From assembly GCA_028282865.1 (NCBI GenBank), contig JANQHA010000369.1, positions 1 through 10,086 of the forward strand: DNA of 10,086 bases. The letters are read 5' to 3'. The position numbers were made by a program, and so were the translations under genes. This DNA comes from Oligoflexales bacterium (GTDB taxonomy: Bacteria > Bdellovibrionota_B > Oligoflexia > Oligoflexales > CACXFL01). Below the pieces are notes generated by a model that searched no databases, was not told where the DNA came from, and saw only the letters and a program-made list of their open reading frames with translations. Positions 1-6,702 of the stretch are shown here, piece after piece (the stretch's first letter is position 1; every line of letters begins with the position of its first letter).

Positions 1-450
1 AATAAAGCGTTTTTTAGATATCGCATTTTCATTTTTTATATCTCCTAGCTAAAACGGGGGACGCGTAAACTTAGAAGGCACGGTTCTGTTACCCCAGGTT
101 GATCGTTGAATCAAGGCTAGATTGCACGATTTCCAAAAAGCTTTATCTGAATTCTTCTAGTTATTAAGTTTGATTAGCTAGTCAGATAAGTTTCTATTAT
201 TGCTTAGCTTTGCAAAAACCATAGTTTGAAGCGCCTTGGGTAATAAATGGTGAGTGGTTTATTGGATATCACCTGCTTCACAAAGGGCAAAAATAAATCT
301 GCCGTTTTTACAACTCTTGCCAAATGAAGAAAACTTCATGTTAGCCTTATGCCGCATAGTGTTGAGATAAAGCTTTATTTACAGGCTCATTGTGTAAGTA
401 TTGGTAGGCCAAATTGACAGTGCAAATGTACTATACTTGGCCCCGACCAT
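1..450. other. Intergenic region without a recognisable gene
   Basis: I find no credible coding region, tRNA or rRNA here; stops are frequent in all frames. Small symmetric elements are present. ATGAAG-AAAA-CTTCAT at 324-339 is a 6-bp hairpin with a tetraloop but no T-tract. ATAAAGCTTTAT at 367-378 is a 12-bp palindrome. AAAGCTTTATCT at 137-148 recurs inverted at 365-376. All are AT-rich and could arise by chance. The stretch probably holds the 3' flank of a gene outside the window and the upstream region of the gene at 497. Confidence 0.6.
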
Positions 451-459
451 TGCTATAAT
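451..459 (+). promoter_or_regulatory. Extended -10 promoter for the small cysteine-rich secreted protein
   Basis: TGCTATAAT is a perfect match to the extended -10 consensus TGnTATAAT. No good -35 hexamer lies 16-18 nt upstream, which is common for extended -10 promoters. Transcription would start near 466, giving a leader of about 30 nt that carries the Shine-Dalgarno AAGGAG at 483-488. The promoter lies inside the open frame that begins at the TTG at 401, so it argues for the ATG at 497 as the true start. Inference from consensus only. Confidence 0.6.
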
Positions 460-496
460 TATAGGTCCCACTAATTTTCTAAAAGGAGTTAGAAGT

Positions 497-913
497 ATGA
501 AGGTGAGTTTTTATTTTGCAGCATCGGCGCTTATTTTGTCGGTAAATGTAATACCCTTACAGGCAAGCGCTTTTGCACCAGGTGACCCCGGACCAGCAGC
601 GTGTCCAGATGGTTGGACCTCCAATGGCCACTCTGGATCGGGTTCTGTGGGGCCGACTAGAAACCCGGTCGGGCAAGCAGATTTTGATGACGCGGTAGAT
701 CAAGCTAGCGCTGCCGCGCATGATGCCATCGCAGACCCAGGGCACTGCGAGGTAGGCACCGCTTATTATTCGGCAGTTATGAATGTCGACCACAACAAAT
801 GTTTCGAGTCAGGCGACATTGAAACATTCAATGGCTTACACTTTTGCTATGGAACGGCGGAGTACAACTATGTATGCTGTGAAACCTCAGCTCCAGTGGC
901 AGCTACTTTCTAG
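497..913 (+). CDS. Small secreted cysteine-rich protein of unknown function
   Basis: The product is 138 residues and I do not recognise the family. An N-terminal signal peptide spans about residues 1-27, with a hydrophobic core ALILSVNVI and a likely cleavage after ASAFA. The mature part of about 111 residues is rich in Pro, Gly and Ala near its start. It has six cysteines (36, 84, 102, 117, 127, 128), including a vicinal CC pair, which suits up to three disulfides in an exported protein. Several aromatic residues cluster near the C-terminus. The start was chosen at ATG 497 because AAGGAG lies 8 nt upstream, the signal peptide begins there, and an extended -10 promoter sits just before it; the frame stays open back to a TTG at 401. 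It appears to be a single-gene unit, with a hairpin 27 nt after the stop. It could be a secreted effector, inhibitor or envelope protein; the sequence does not decide. Confidence 0.75.
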   Translation: MKVSFYFAASALILSVNVIPLQASAFAPGDPGPAACPDGWTSNGHSGSGSVGPTRNPVGQADFDDAVDQASAAAHDAIADPGHCEVGTAYYSAVMNVDHNKCFESGDIETFNGLHFCYGTAEYNYVCCETSAPVAATF

Positions 914-939
914 TTTGGCAAAATTCTCAAACCTTAATT

Positions 940-962
940 TGAGGCCTTTTATAGAGGCCTCA
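940..962 (+). terminator. Hairpin after the small secreted protein, possible weak terminator
   Basis: TGAGGCCT pairs perfectly with AGGCCTCA around a short AT-rich loop, giving an 8-bp stem that can be extended by a G-U pair. It begins 27 nt after the stop codon. The following bases are CTTTAG, only a three-T run, so it is a poor intrinsic terminator. It may instead protect the 3' end of the mRNA. Confidence 0.4.
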
Positions 963-1083
963 CTTTAGATAGCTTTCTCTCTGTCTATGATTTACCTACC
1001 AATTTTTCTGGTTTGCTTAAGGCGTGTTTACCATGCAAAAAATGCCTATTCATTAATTCTGTAAGCACCCGAAATAGAACATT

Positions 1084-1899
1084 ATGAAGCCGTATATTCA
1101 AAAGTTTTTAGTGGTCTTGTTATTTGTTCTTGGGCATTTTAGCCAGGCCCAAGCAGGTATCTTTAAGTACCTGTCCGAATATCAACTAGGCGTCGACTAC
1201 ACTAATTCTCAAGATAGTCTTCTTTTGACTTACGAAACTGCTACGACGTCAGAGGGTGTTAATTCAGACCAATGTGAGGCGAATGAAGATGATTCTTCGG
1301 TGATGGACTGTCATGCTAGTGTGTTTCGCGGTACTGGAGATGGCTGGGGAGTTGTACTCGAAAAGCCTTTTGATCGCCGTGGCTTTTGGCACTATGATTG
1401 GGGGATCGATGGCTCGGTGCGTTGGTTGCGCGGAGAGCTAAATAAGAAAGAACGGGACAAGCAATCTGCAGCTGCCCTGCCGTTAAAGAAAATGACTTAT
1501 GAGCTAGCGGCGTTTGTGCTTAAGCCTAGATTACGATTTGGTATTGCTCCATCGCGAAAGTGGCCTGATATATTGATTTCTATCGGCCCGGCAGTGCAAG
1601 CAGCGGTCGGTGAAGTTGGTATCAACCAGCAAAAGAAGACCGTAGGTGTGGGTTCGACATCGACTAGTAATGCACTAGCGATCTTCAGGGGATTTCTTAA
1701 GTTGGAGCTAGTGTTATGGCGCTTTGGAGATGGGGCTTTTTCACTTTTTTCTGAATCCGATTGGTCTGGTGGCGGGGGCTCGACCGGTTTTTATCCAGGA
1801 GAAGTGGATGGTATGAGCAACTTTCGTGCTAGCTTTAGCAGCTCAACTGGCGGTGCGATCTATGGGCTTGGTGCGAAGTTGTTATTAGATTGGCCTTAG
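1084..1899 (+). CDS. Exported protein of unknown function, possibly an outer-membrane beta-barrel
   Basis: The product is 271 residues with a clear signal peptide: Lys residues near the start, hydrophobic core FLVVLLFVLG, and cleavage after AQA at residue 24. The mature protein contains several stretches that alternate polar and hydrophobic residues and are rich in aromatics (around residues 86-115 and 145-215), as in membrane beta-strands. It lacks the terminal Phe typical of BAM-assembled barrels and ends in DWP. Cys64 and Cys76 bracket an acidic segment and could form a small disulfide loop. No strong Shine-Dalgarno precedes the ATG, so initiation may be weak, but the signal peptide supports this start. 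Its stop overlaps the stop of the convergent acyltransferase gene by 4 nt. I do not recognise the family; a periplasmic beta-rich protein is an alternative. Confidence 0.7.
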   Translation: MKPYIQKFLVVLLFVLGHFSQAQAGIFKYLSEYQLGVDYTNSQDSLLLTYETATTSEGVNSDQCEANEDDSSVMDCHASVFRGTGDGWGVVLEKPFDRRGFWHYDWGIDGSVRWLRGELNKKERDKQSAAALPLKKMTYELAAFVLKPRLRFGIAPSRKWPDILISIGPAVQAAVGEVGINQQKKTVGVGSTSTSNALAIFRGFLKLELVLWRFGDGAFSLFSESDWSGGGGSTGFYPGEVDGMSNFRASFSSSTGGAIYGLGAKLLLDWP

Positions 1900-2624
1900 C
1901 TTTCTTTGTAGTCTAAACTCTTCGAAATTATCTGCGAAAACTTTTCTATCTCGTCATCTATGGGCACAATTGGATCTCCGATCTCTACAGTTATGGTAGA
2001 GAAAGGTAGGGGGACTTCTTTTTGGTCCCAAGATCTCAATCGAAAACACCTATTTACTTTAAACCGAATCGGAATAATTGGGGTTTGTGACTGAAGCGCC
2101 ATATGAATGCAACCGTTTTTCAGAACCTTAGGCGGTCCTGCTGGGCCGTCAGGTGCAATTGCCGTGGAGTATCCTTGCTTCAAATAGCTAACGATTTCAT
2201 CTGCAGCAGCCTTACCCTTATTACCGGTAGAGCCAAATGCTTGCTTCTTGATATTCATGAGCCGGAGTAGTACCTCAATGGGCTTCATGTACCAATATGG
2301 GTGGTTCATCCAAATATGGCGCTTATGCGATCTGAAGACTATGAAGAATTTCATATAGTGAACATGCCACAGGCATAAGATGTGATTACCTTTTTCGAGC
2401 TTGTCTTTCCCGTCAATTTTAATGAAGCAGGTTATTTCTAAGAACCGGTAGAAAAGCCACCAAGCAAAGCCGATACCGTATCCATATAGGTAGAATGCTG
2501 GTTTCCAAACGATCGGCACTCGATTCATTAGATATTTTTCTTTGAAATTTTTATTATGTTCCATAATGTTAGGATACACGAATCTAGGTCTGGCGACTAT
2601 TCTAAGGCTAACGGGGAGGCTCAT
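1896..2624 (-). CDS. Lysophospholipid acyltransferase-like protein (DUF374/LPLAT type)
   Basis: The 242-residue product resembles DUF374 acyltransferases, which belong to the glycerolipid/lipid A acyltransferase superfamily and transfer acyl chains to lipid acceptors at the inner membrane. Visible family features, in order, are a hydrophobic segment at about residues 44-68; the LWH motif at 85-87 in the position of the catalytic His block; GSTGNKGKAA at 131-140, corresponding to the usual RGSS-like region; PDGPAGPP at 158-165, the hallmark PDGPxGP loop; and TPIIPI at 181-186 near the end of the core. The classic HX4D Asp is not evident, which is also usual for DUF374. The start is uncertain: ATGs at 2624, 2564 and 2528 all lack a good Shine-Dalgarno, and the 2528 start (210 residues) would begin just before the membrane segment. 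The gene lies downstream of the secreted hypothetical gene on the same strand, 47 nt away with the long start, and may be cotranscribed with it. The substrate is unknown. Confidence 0.8.
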   Translation of the reverse strand: MSLPVSLRIVARPRFVYPNIMEHNKNFKEKYLMNRVPIVWKPAFYLYGYGIGFAWWLFYRFLEITCFIKIDGKDKLEKGNHILCLWHVHYMKFFIVFRSHKRHIWMNHPYWYMKPIEVLLRLMNIKKQAFGSTGNKGKAAADEIVSYLKQGYSTAIAPDGPAGPPKVLKNGCIHMALQSQTPIIPIRFKVNRCFRLRSWDQKEVPLPFSTITVEIGDPIVPIDDEIEKFSQIISKSLDYKES

Positions 2625-2671
2625 AGGAAACGACCAGTAGGATAGGCCGTTTCCGATTTTTATAGTAGGTG

Positions 2672-3262
2672 CTACTCAGAGCCGAGCTTCTTGAAATAGT
2701 AACATGCTAGCCAAAACTCTCCGCTACTAACATTAAATACTCCACCTAGTCTTGGGTTTATTTTAGCATCTGATTGAGCGATATACCCTAGCACTAGATA
2801 TTCACCTGCTCTTTTGATGACAAGTTTAGAGCTATCTGGGGTAGCCCCCAACGTAGATGAGATAGTGCCCTCATAATCTTCAATATCAGAGTGTTCATCC
2901 CATATATTTTCTAATTCTGATTTTACACCTTCAAATTCATCATAAAAGTTAGCGGCTTCATCAGCTCGACCACCCTCGACAATTCTTTTGATGTAAAATG
3001 GAGGAAAAGCGGGTCCGTTATCATTATCGATTTCTTTTTTATAAATCCCAAGCAAAGAGTTGCCAGGAGTAGACCTGTGCTGAGTGTTATAGCATCTGCC
3101 GCTATAAAAGCCTTCAACCTCTTCAAATGAGACGTTCTCCCCATTATCAAACCAGCTTTTTAGCTCTGAAAAGATATCGAGGTCGTCATTGAAAACTGAT
3201 ATGTTATTTCCGGCAAGAAGAGATTGTGAGAATAATAACGTCAAAAATAGTGGCAATTTCAT
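2672..3262 (-). CDS. Secreted hypothetical protein
   Basis: The product is 196 residues, beginning with a short signal peptide (hydrophobic LPLFLTLLF, likely cleavage near SLLA-GN, residues 17-18). The mature part is acidic and mixed alpha/beta in appearance. It has a GRCYN block about 40 residues into the mature protein and a second Cys in FWLACYYFKKLG near the C-terminus; the two could be disulfide-bonded. No enzyme motif is visible and I do not recognise the family with confidence. The start at ATG 3262 is supported by a strong Shine-Dalgarno (AGGGAGGA, complement of 3267-3274) five nt upstream; the longer open frame begins at a TTG at 3307 and lacks this support. It diverges from the prolyl oligopeptidase gene across a 178-bp region and precedes the acyltransferase gene on the same strand, so a two-gene unit is possible. 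Confidence 0.75.
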   Translation of the reverse strand: MKLPLFLTLLFSQSLLAGNNISVFNDDLDIFSELKSWFDNGENVSFEEVEGFYSGRCYNTQHRSTPGNSLLGIYKKEIDNDNGPAFPPFYIKRIVEGGRADEAANFYDEFEGVKSELENIWDEHSDIEDYEGTISSTLGATPDSSKLVIKRAGEYLVLGYIAQSDAKINPRLGGVFNVSSGEFWLACYYFKKLGSE

Positions 3263-3409
3263 AGGTTCCTCCCTGGAGTATATTTCTGCTAAAAAGTTAT
3301 TTGCCAATTTCTATCAAAAAAAACATTAGAAAAAAAGAGCTAAATGTTACCGATTCATGAACAGTATTTTTGGCCGATCTTTACATTCATTTTTATGTGT
3401 CATATACCT

Positions 3410-3418
3410 TGCTATAAG
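3410..3418 (+). promoter_or_regulatory. Candidate extended -10 promoter for prolyl oligopeptidase
   Basis: TGCTATAAG matches the extended -10 pattern with one change in the hexamer. It is eight of nine bases identical to the element before the gene at 497. No convincing -35 is correctly spaced. Transcription would start near 3425, leaving a short leader with AAGGAGA at 3430-3436. Consensus match only. Confidence 0.45.
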
Positions 3419-3440
3419 TTGAACTGATTAAGGAGAGATA

Positions 3441-5573
3441 ATGATGAAAACAAGGTTTTATATGGTCCCTTTGTTACTACTAGTGAGTTGGTCTATCTAT
3501 GACGCTAAATGTGCCAACGAAACTCCTCCTCTTATATACCCCGAAACCCGTGTAGTGGACCAGGTAGATACCTTCCATGGTATAGAGGTTAAGGACCCTT
3601 ACAGATGGTTGGAGGCTGATATCAGAGAGTCCGCTGAGGTCAAAGAATGGACTAAAGAGCAAAACAAACTGACTAATAGCATTCTAGACACCTTGCCTAT
3701 GAGAGAATCCTTCAAGCAAAGACTTACGGAAATGTATAATTACGAACGGTATTCGACACCAGTAAAGAAAGGTGGCAAGTACTTTTATAGACATAACAGC
3801 GGACTGCAGAATCAAAGTGTTCTTTATGTACTGGATAGTCTAGAAGGTGAACCAAGAGTGCTATTAGATCCAAACACGTTGTCAGAAGATGGAACCACCG
3901 CTTTAGGAAGTGCTGCTATCAGTAATGACGCAAAGTATGTGGCGTACTCTTTAGCTGAATCTGGATCGGACTGGAATACTTGGTATGTGAAAGATATTGA
4001 AAGTGGAAAAACCTTAGATGACAAAATCGAGTTTACCAAGTTTACTCAGGCCGTATGGACGAAAGATAACTTGGGGTTCTTTTATGCAAGGTTTCCTAAG
4101 CCAGATGAGGACTTTCAGGATACTAATTTGAACCAAAAAATATATTATCACCGTGTAGGTACTAGCCAAAGTGATGATACTTTAGTTTACGAGAGGCTTG
4201 ATCATCCTGAATGGGGCTTCTCTAACGCTATCAGCGAAGATGGGCGTTATCTTATTATCACTATTTGGGTGGGAACCGCTCATCGCTACCGAGTCTATTA
4301 TAAAGATCTTTCGAAGCCCAATAGTCAACCTAAGCCCTTGATCGATGAGTTTGAGAATGACTACAGCTTTATTGGCAGCAATAAATCTTTACTTTACTTT
4401 ATCACTGACAAAGATGCTCCTTTGAGGAGAGTGATCGCTATTGATATCAATCAACCACAGCCAGCTAATTGGCAAGAGATCATTCCGGAAGGTGCCTCTA
4501 AGCTCGAAGGAGTTTCTTTTATCGGAGGCAAGTTTGTCGCATCTTATCTGCAGGATGTTAAATCGGTAGTGAAGGTTTATAAAGCTGATGGTAGCTATAT
4601 CCGAGATATTCCTCTTCCAGGTATCGGTAGGGCTAGGGGTTTTACGGGTAAGCAGACTGATAGTGAGACGTTTTATGCCTTTGAGAGCTTTAATGTTCCT
4701 ACAAGTATCTACCGCTACAATCTAAATACCAATGTGCAGACTCAATATAAGAGCCCAGAGGTTCCTTTCTCTCCAGATGCATTTGAGGTGAAGCAGGTTT
4801 TTTACAATAGCAAAGATAGCACCCGAGTTCCGATGTTTATCATATCTAAGAAGGGTGTCGAGCTAGATGGTGACAACGCGCTAGTTTTGTACGGCTATGG
4901 TGGTTTTAATATCTCCATCGCTCCTAGGTTTAGTCCGTCTTCGTTATCTTGGGTCGATAAAGGCGGTGTTTTGGCTATTGCCAATATTCGAGGTGGCGGC
5001 GAGTACGGTGAGCAGTGGCATGAGGCAGGTACTAAACTCAAAAAGCAAAATGTCTTCGATGATTTTATCTACGCTGCTAAATGGTTGGTTGCAAATAAGT
5101 ACACTAAGCCCACCAAGCTTGGTATCAACGGTGGTTCAAATGGCGGTTTGCTGGTCGGTGCTGTCCTTAACCAAGCTCCGGAGCTTTTTGGAGCTGCAGT
5201 ACCGGAAGTGGGCGTTATGGATATGCTACGATTTAATAAGTTTACTGCCGGTCGGTACTGGGTCGATGATTATGGTTCCCCAGAAGTCGAGCAGGAGTTT
5301 AAGGCGTTGCGAGCATACTCTCCTTATCACAATATCGAAGAGAGAGCTTACCCGCCTACTATGGTGAAAACAGCTGATACTGATGATCGAGTGGTGCCTG
5401 GGCATAGCTTCAAATATATCGCTCAACTGCAAGCAAAGCAGCAAGGAAATAACCCTGTGGTCATTCGGATTGAATCTTCGGCTGGTCATGGTGCCGGTAC
5501 ACCGACCAGTAAGCGTATTCAATCGAGTGCTGATACTTATGCCTTCTTTGCAAAGTATTTGGGGCTTAAGTAG
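3441..5573 (+). CDS. Prolyl oligopeptidase (S9A), exported
   Basis: This 710-residue serine peptidase cleaves short peptides after proline. The N-terminal beta-propeller occupies roughly residues 80-440 and the alpha/beta-hydrolase domain the first segment and about 480-705. The catalytic machinery is complete: Ser566 in GGSNGG, Asp648 in TDDRVVPGHS, and His683 in AGHGAGTP. Tyr486 in YGYGGFN corresponds to the oxyanion Tyr of the pig enzyme, Trp607 in YWVDDYG to its proline-stacking Trp595, and Arg650 to its substrate-binding Arg643. The opening YPETRVVDQVDTFHG and DPYRWLE blocks are typical. Before them lies a hydrophobic leader (VPLLLLVSW, residues 9-17), so the protein is probably periplasmic, although the cleavage site around YDAKCA is not ideal and Cys24 does not fit a lipobox. 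AAGGAGA at 3430-3436 supports the start; the second ATG (3444) is at slightly better spacing. An intrinsic terminator follows directly. The likely role is turnover of proline-containing peptides. Confidence 0.97.
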   Translation: MMKTRFYMVPLLLLVSWSIYDAKCANETPPLIYPETRVVDQVDTFHGIEVKDPYRWLEADIRESAEVKEWTKEQNKLTNSILDTLPMRESFKQRLTEMYNYERYSTPVKKGGKYFYRHNSGLQNQSVLYVLDSLEGEPRVLLDPNTLSEDGTTALGSAAISNDAKYVAYSLAESGSDWNTWYVKDIESGKTLDDKIEFTKFTQAVWTKDNLGFFYARFPKPDEDFQDTNLNQKIYYHRVGTSQSDDTLVYERLDHPEWGFSNAISEDGRYLIITIWVGTAHRYRVYYKDLSKPNSQPKPLIDEFENDYSFIGSNKSLLYFITDKDAPLRRVIAIDINQPQPANWQEIIPEGASKLEGVSFIGGKFVASYLQDVKSVVKVYKADGSYIRDIPLPGIGRARGFTGKQTDSETFYAFESFNVPTSIYRYNLNTNVQTQYKSPEVPFSPDAFEVKQVFYNSKDSTRVPMFIISKKGVELDGDNALVLYGYGGFNISIAPRFSPSSLSWVDKGGVLAIANIRGGGEYGEQWHEAGTKLKKQNVFDDFIYAAKWLVANKYTKPTKLGINGGSNGGLLVGAVLNQAPELFGAAVPEVGVMDMLRFNKFTAGRYWVDDYGSPEVEQEFKALRAYSPYHNIEERAYPPTMVKTADTDDRVVPGHSFKYIAQLQAKQQGNNPVVIRIESSAGHGAGTPTSKRIQSSADTYAFFAKYLGLK

Positions 5574-5601
5574 TAGCGGTCTGAGCACCGGCTAGTTTTT
5601 T
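5574..5601 (+). terminator. Rho-independent terminator of prolyl oligopeptidase
   Basis: TAGCGGT pairs with ACCGGCTA (one bulged G) around the loop CTGAGC, followed after one base by six Ts. It starts immediately after the stop codon. Stem, loop size and T-tract fit an intrinsic terminator on the plus strand. Confidence 0.75.
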
Positions 5602-5666
5602 ATGAGGCTGTTGAGTTGAACTTGGCAAAAATTGAAGGGGTTTCTTAGTCGTTTGTTATGTGGATA

Positions 5667-5716
5667 GGTCGCTATAAAGGTTTTGCTTTAGAAGAATAAA
5701 GACCCTGATAGCGACC
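5667..5716. repeat. Long imperfect hairpin spanning the 3' end of the beta-barrel gene
   Basis: GGTCGCTAT (5667-5675) is the exact inverted copy of ATAGCGACC (5708-5716). Inside, GGT/ACC and CTTTA/TAAAG can extend the stem around the loop GAAGAA. The stop codon of the minus-strand gene (5688-5690) is inside the structure. Neither strand has a T-tract after it, so it is not a standard terminator. It could slow or stop polymerase between the two convergent genes or protect the mRNA 3' end. Confidence 0.45.
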
Positions 5717-6494
5717 ATTCGTTCACATAGTCCCCATAGACTGCGAGATGCCAATCTCTGCTTCCTCCAACACCGAATCCAAACCATAGGTCATTTTCAT
5801 TAGAGTCATCTGTATCACCATCTTGATTAATATACATGTCATATGACGCAGATAAAGCGGCCATGTGAAACCGAATAGCAATTCCAGGTGTTAATATTAT
5901 GAGATCATCGTCAATAGCTTCATCTTCGTAGTCAAGTTTTGACGCGTCGACTGAAAAAGTAAATTTACTTTCAACATAAGAATATCCAACACCGTATGAA
6001 ATGACATTGTCCTCATCGTCTTCCGTTTCGTATAAATCCGCTGCTAAACCAAGTCTGTGTCTTCCCTTAGCTCCTGCAATAAATCCTACTGTGTAGCTAT
6101 CCTCCGTCACCCGAACACCCAGGCCTGATCCGCCCCAGATAAATCCCATCGATCCTGCCGTGTCACCTTCACAATCATCACAATTCCTAGCATAATATCC
6201 GACCGCAAGGCCAAGTCTTCCATTACCAATTCCAAATTCTCCGCCATGGCCATCATCTTTCTCGCTGGCATCATTATCTCCGCTGTCATATTGTAGTGAT
6301 AGCCGAGCTGCGGTCTGATAAGCAACTCCAACTGGGTTTTCTCTGGTAAAGCCATTCGAGTAATTGACGGTCGATGTCATTGACGGAGAAGAGATTCCTT
6401 GTGATATTGATAGTAGGTTTTCTTGTCGACTTCCTTTGGCAATGGCCAAGGTCGCTGTCAAATTTAATATCATCATAGTAATCGCTTGCTTCAT
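5688..6494 (-). CDS. Putative outer-membrane beta-barrel protein with acidic loops
   Basis: The product is 268 residues. A signal peptide (MKQAITMMILNLTATLAIA, cleavage near residue 19) precedes a mature chain built of repeated amphipathic strands rich in Gly and aromatics, such as GRLGLAVGYYAR, YTVGFIAGAKG, HRLGLAADLYE, SYGVGYSYVE and LWFGFGVGG. It ends in WSLSGSLFF, with the terminal Phe expected of a BAM-inserted barrel. Between strands are strongly acidic loops (DDEDN, DYEDEAIDDD, DGDTDDSNEND and others) that might bind Ca2+ or other cations. A CDDC pair occurs in one loop. The start at 6494 is set by GGAGG (complement of 6499-6503) and the signal peptide; the ATG at 6539 has neither. A TATAAT-containing stretch (complement of 6546-6558) may be its promoter. 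No known barrel family is recognised; function could be structural or a diffusion pore. Confidence 0.75.
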   Translation of the reverse strand: MKQAITMMILNLTATLAIAKGSRQENLLSISQGISSPSMTSTVNYSNGFTRENPVGVAYQTAARLSLQYDSGDNDASEKDDGHGGEFGIGNGRLGLAVGYYARNCDDCEGDTAGSMGFIWGGSGLGVRVTEDSYTVGFIAGAKGRHRLGLAADLYETEDDEDNVISYGVGYSYVESKFTFSVDASKLDYEDEAIDDDLIILTPGIAIRFHMAALSASYDMYINQDGDTDDSNENDLWFGFGVGGSRDWHLAVYGDYVNEWSLSGSLFF

Positions 6495-6547
6495 TTGGCC
6501 TCCGGTTACCAATCTGGCATCTTCTTTATAGCGAAACATATGTGCTA

Positions 6548-6624
6548 TTATAAATTATATAGAGCGAAATCGGTAGCGAGATAAGCCTTGCTCCGCATTC
6601 TTACTGTGTTCAGTTATAAATTAT
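6548..6624. repeat. Pair of 11-bp AT-rich direct repeats upstream of the beta-barrel gene
   Basis: TTATAAATTAT occurs at 6548-6558 and again at 6614-6624, 66 nt apart, in the 208-bp gap before the minus-strand barrel gene. The proximal copy overlaps -10-like sequence on the minus strand. They might be paired regulator sites, but AT-rich sequence gives such repeats by chance. Confidence 0.3.
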
Positions 6625-6702
6625 TTTCTCGTTTTATCTGAGTTTGAGTGCGAGAAGAGCTTATGACGGCTAGTGTGTATCGATTTAGTTGGCAGGAAAT
6701 AA

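Noticed and set aside
137..376. Inverted AAAGCTTTATCT copies at 137-148 and 365-376 as possible ends of a small mobile element.
   Set aside because: The core AAAGCTTT is itself palindromic and AT-rich, there is no target-site duplication, and nothing in between looks like an element.
414..437. TTGACA at 414-419 with TATACT at 432-437 as a -35/-10 promoter.
   Set aside because: The spacer is only 12 nt, too short for a sigma70 promoter; the extended -10 at 451-459 is far better.
3263..3307. Promoter for the secreted gene at 3262: TTGGCA (complement of 3302-3307) with TATACT closer to the gene.
   Set aside because: The spacer is 19 nt, and transcription would start within the Shine-Dalgarno, leaving no usable leader.
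4897..5367. A 156-residue open frame in another frame of the prolyl oligopeptidase gene.
   Set aside because: It lies wholly inside a gene with intact catalytic motifs, and its translation shows no coherent domain; it is an overlapping-frame artefact.
5226..5588. A 120-residue minus-strand open frame over the 3' end of the prolyl oligopeptidase gene.
   Set aside because: It is antisense to the conserved catalytic region and has no ribosome site or recognisable product.
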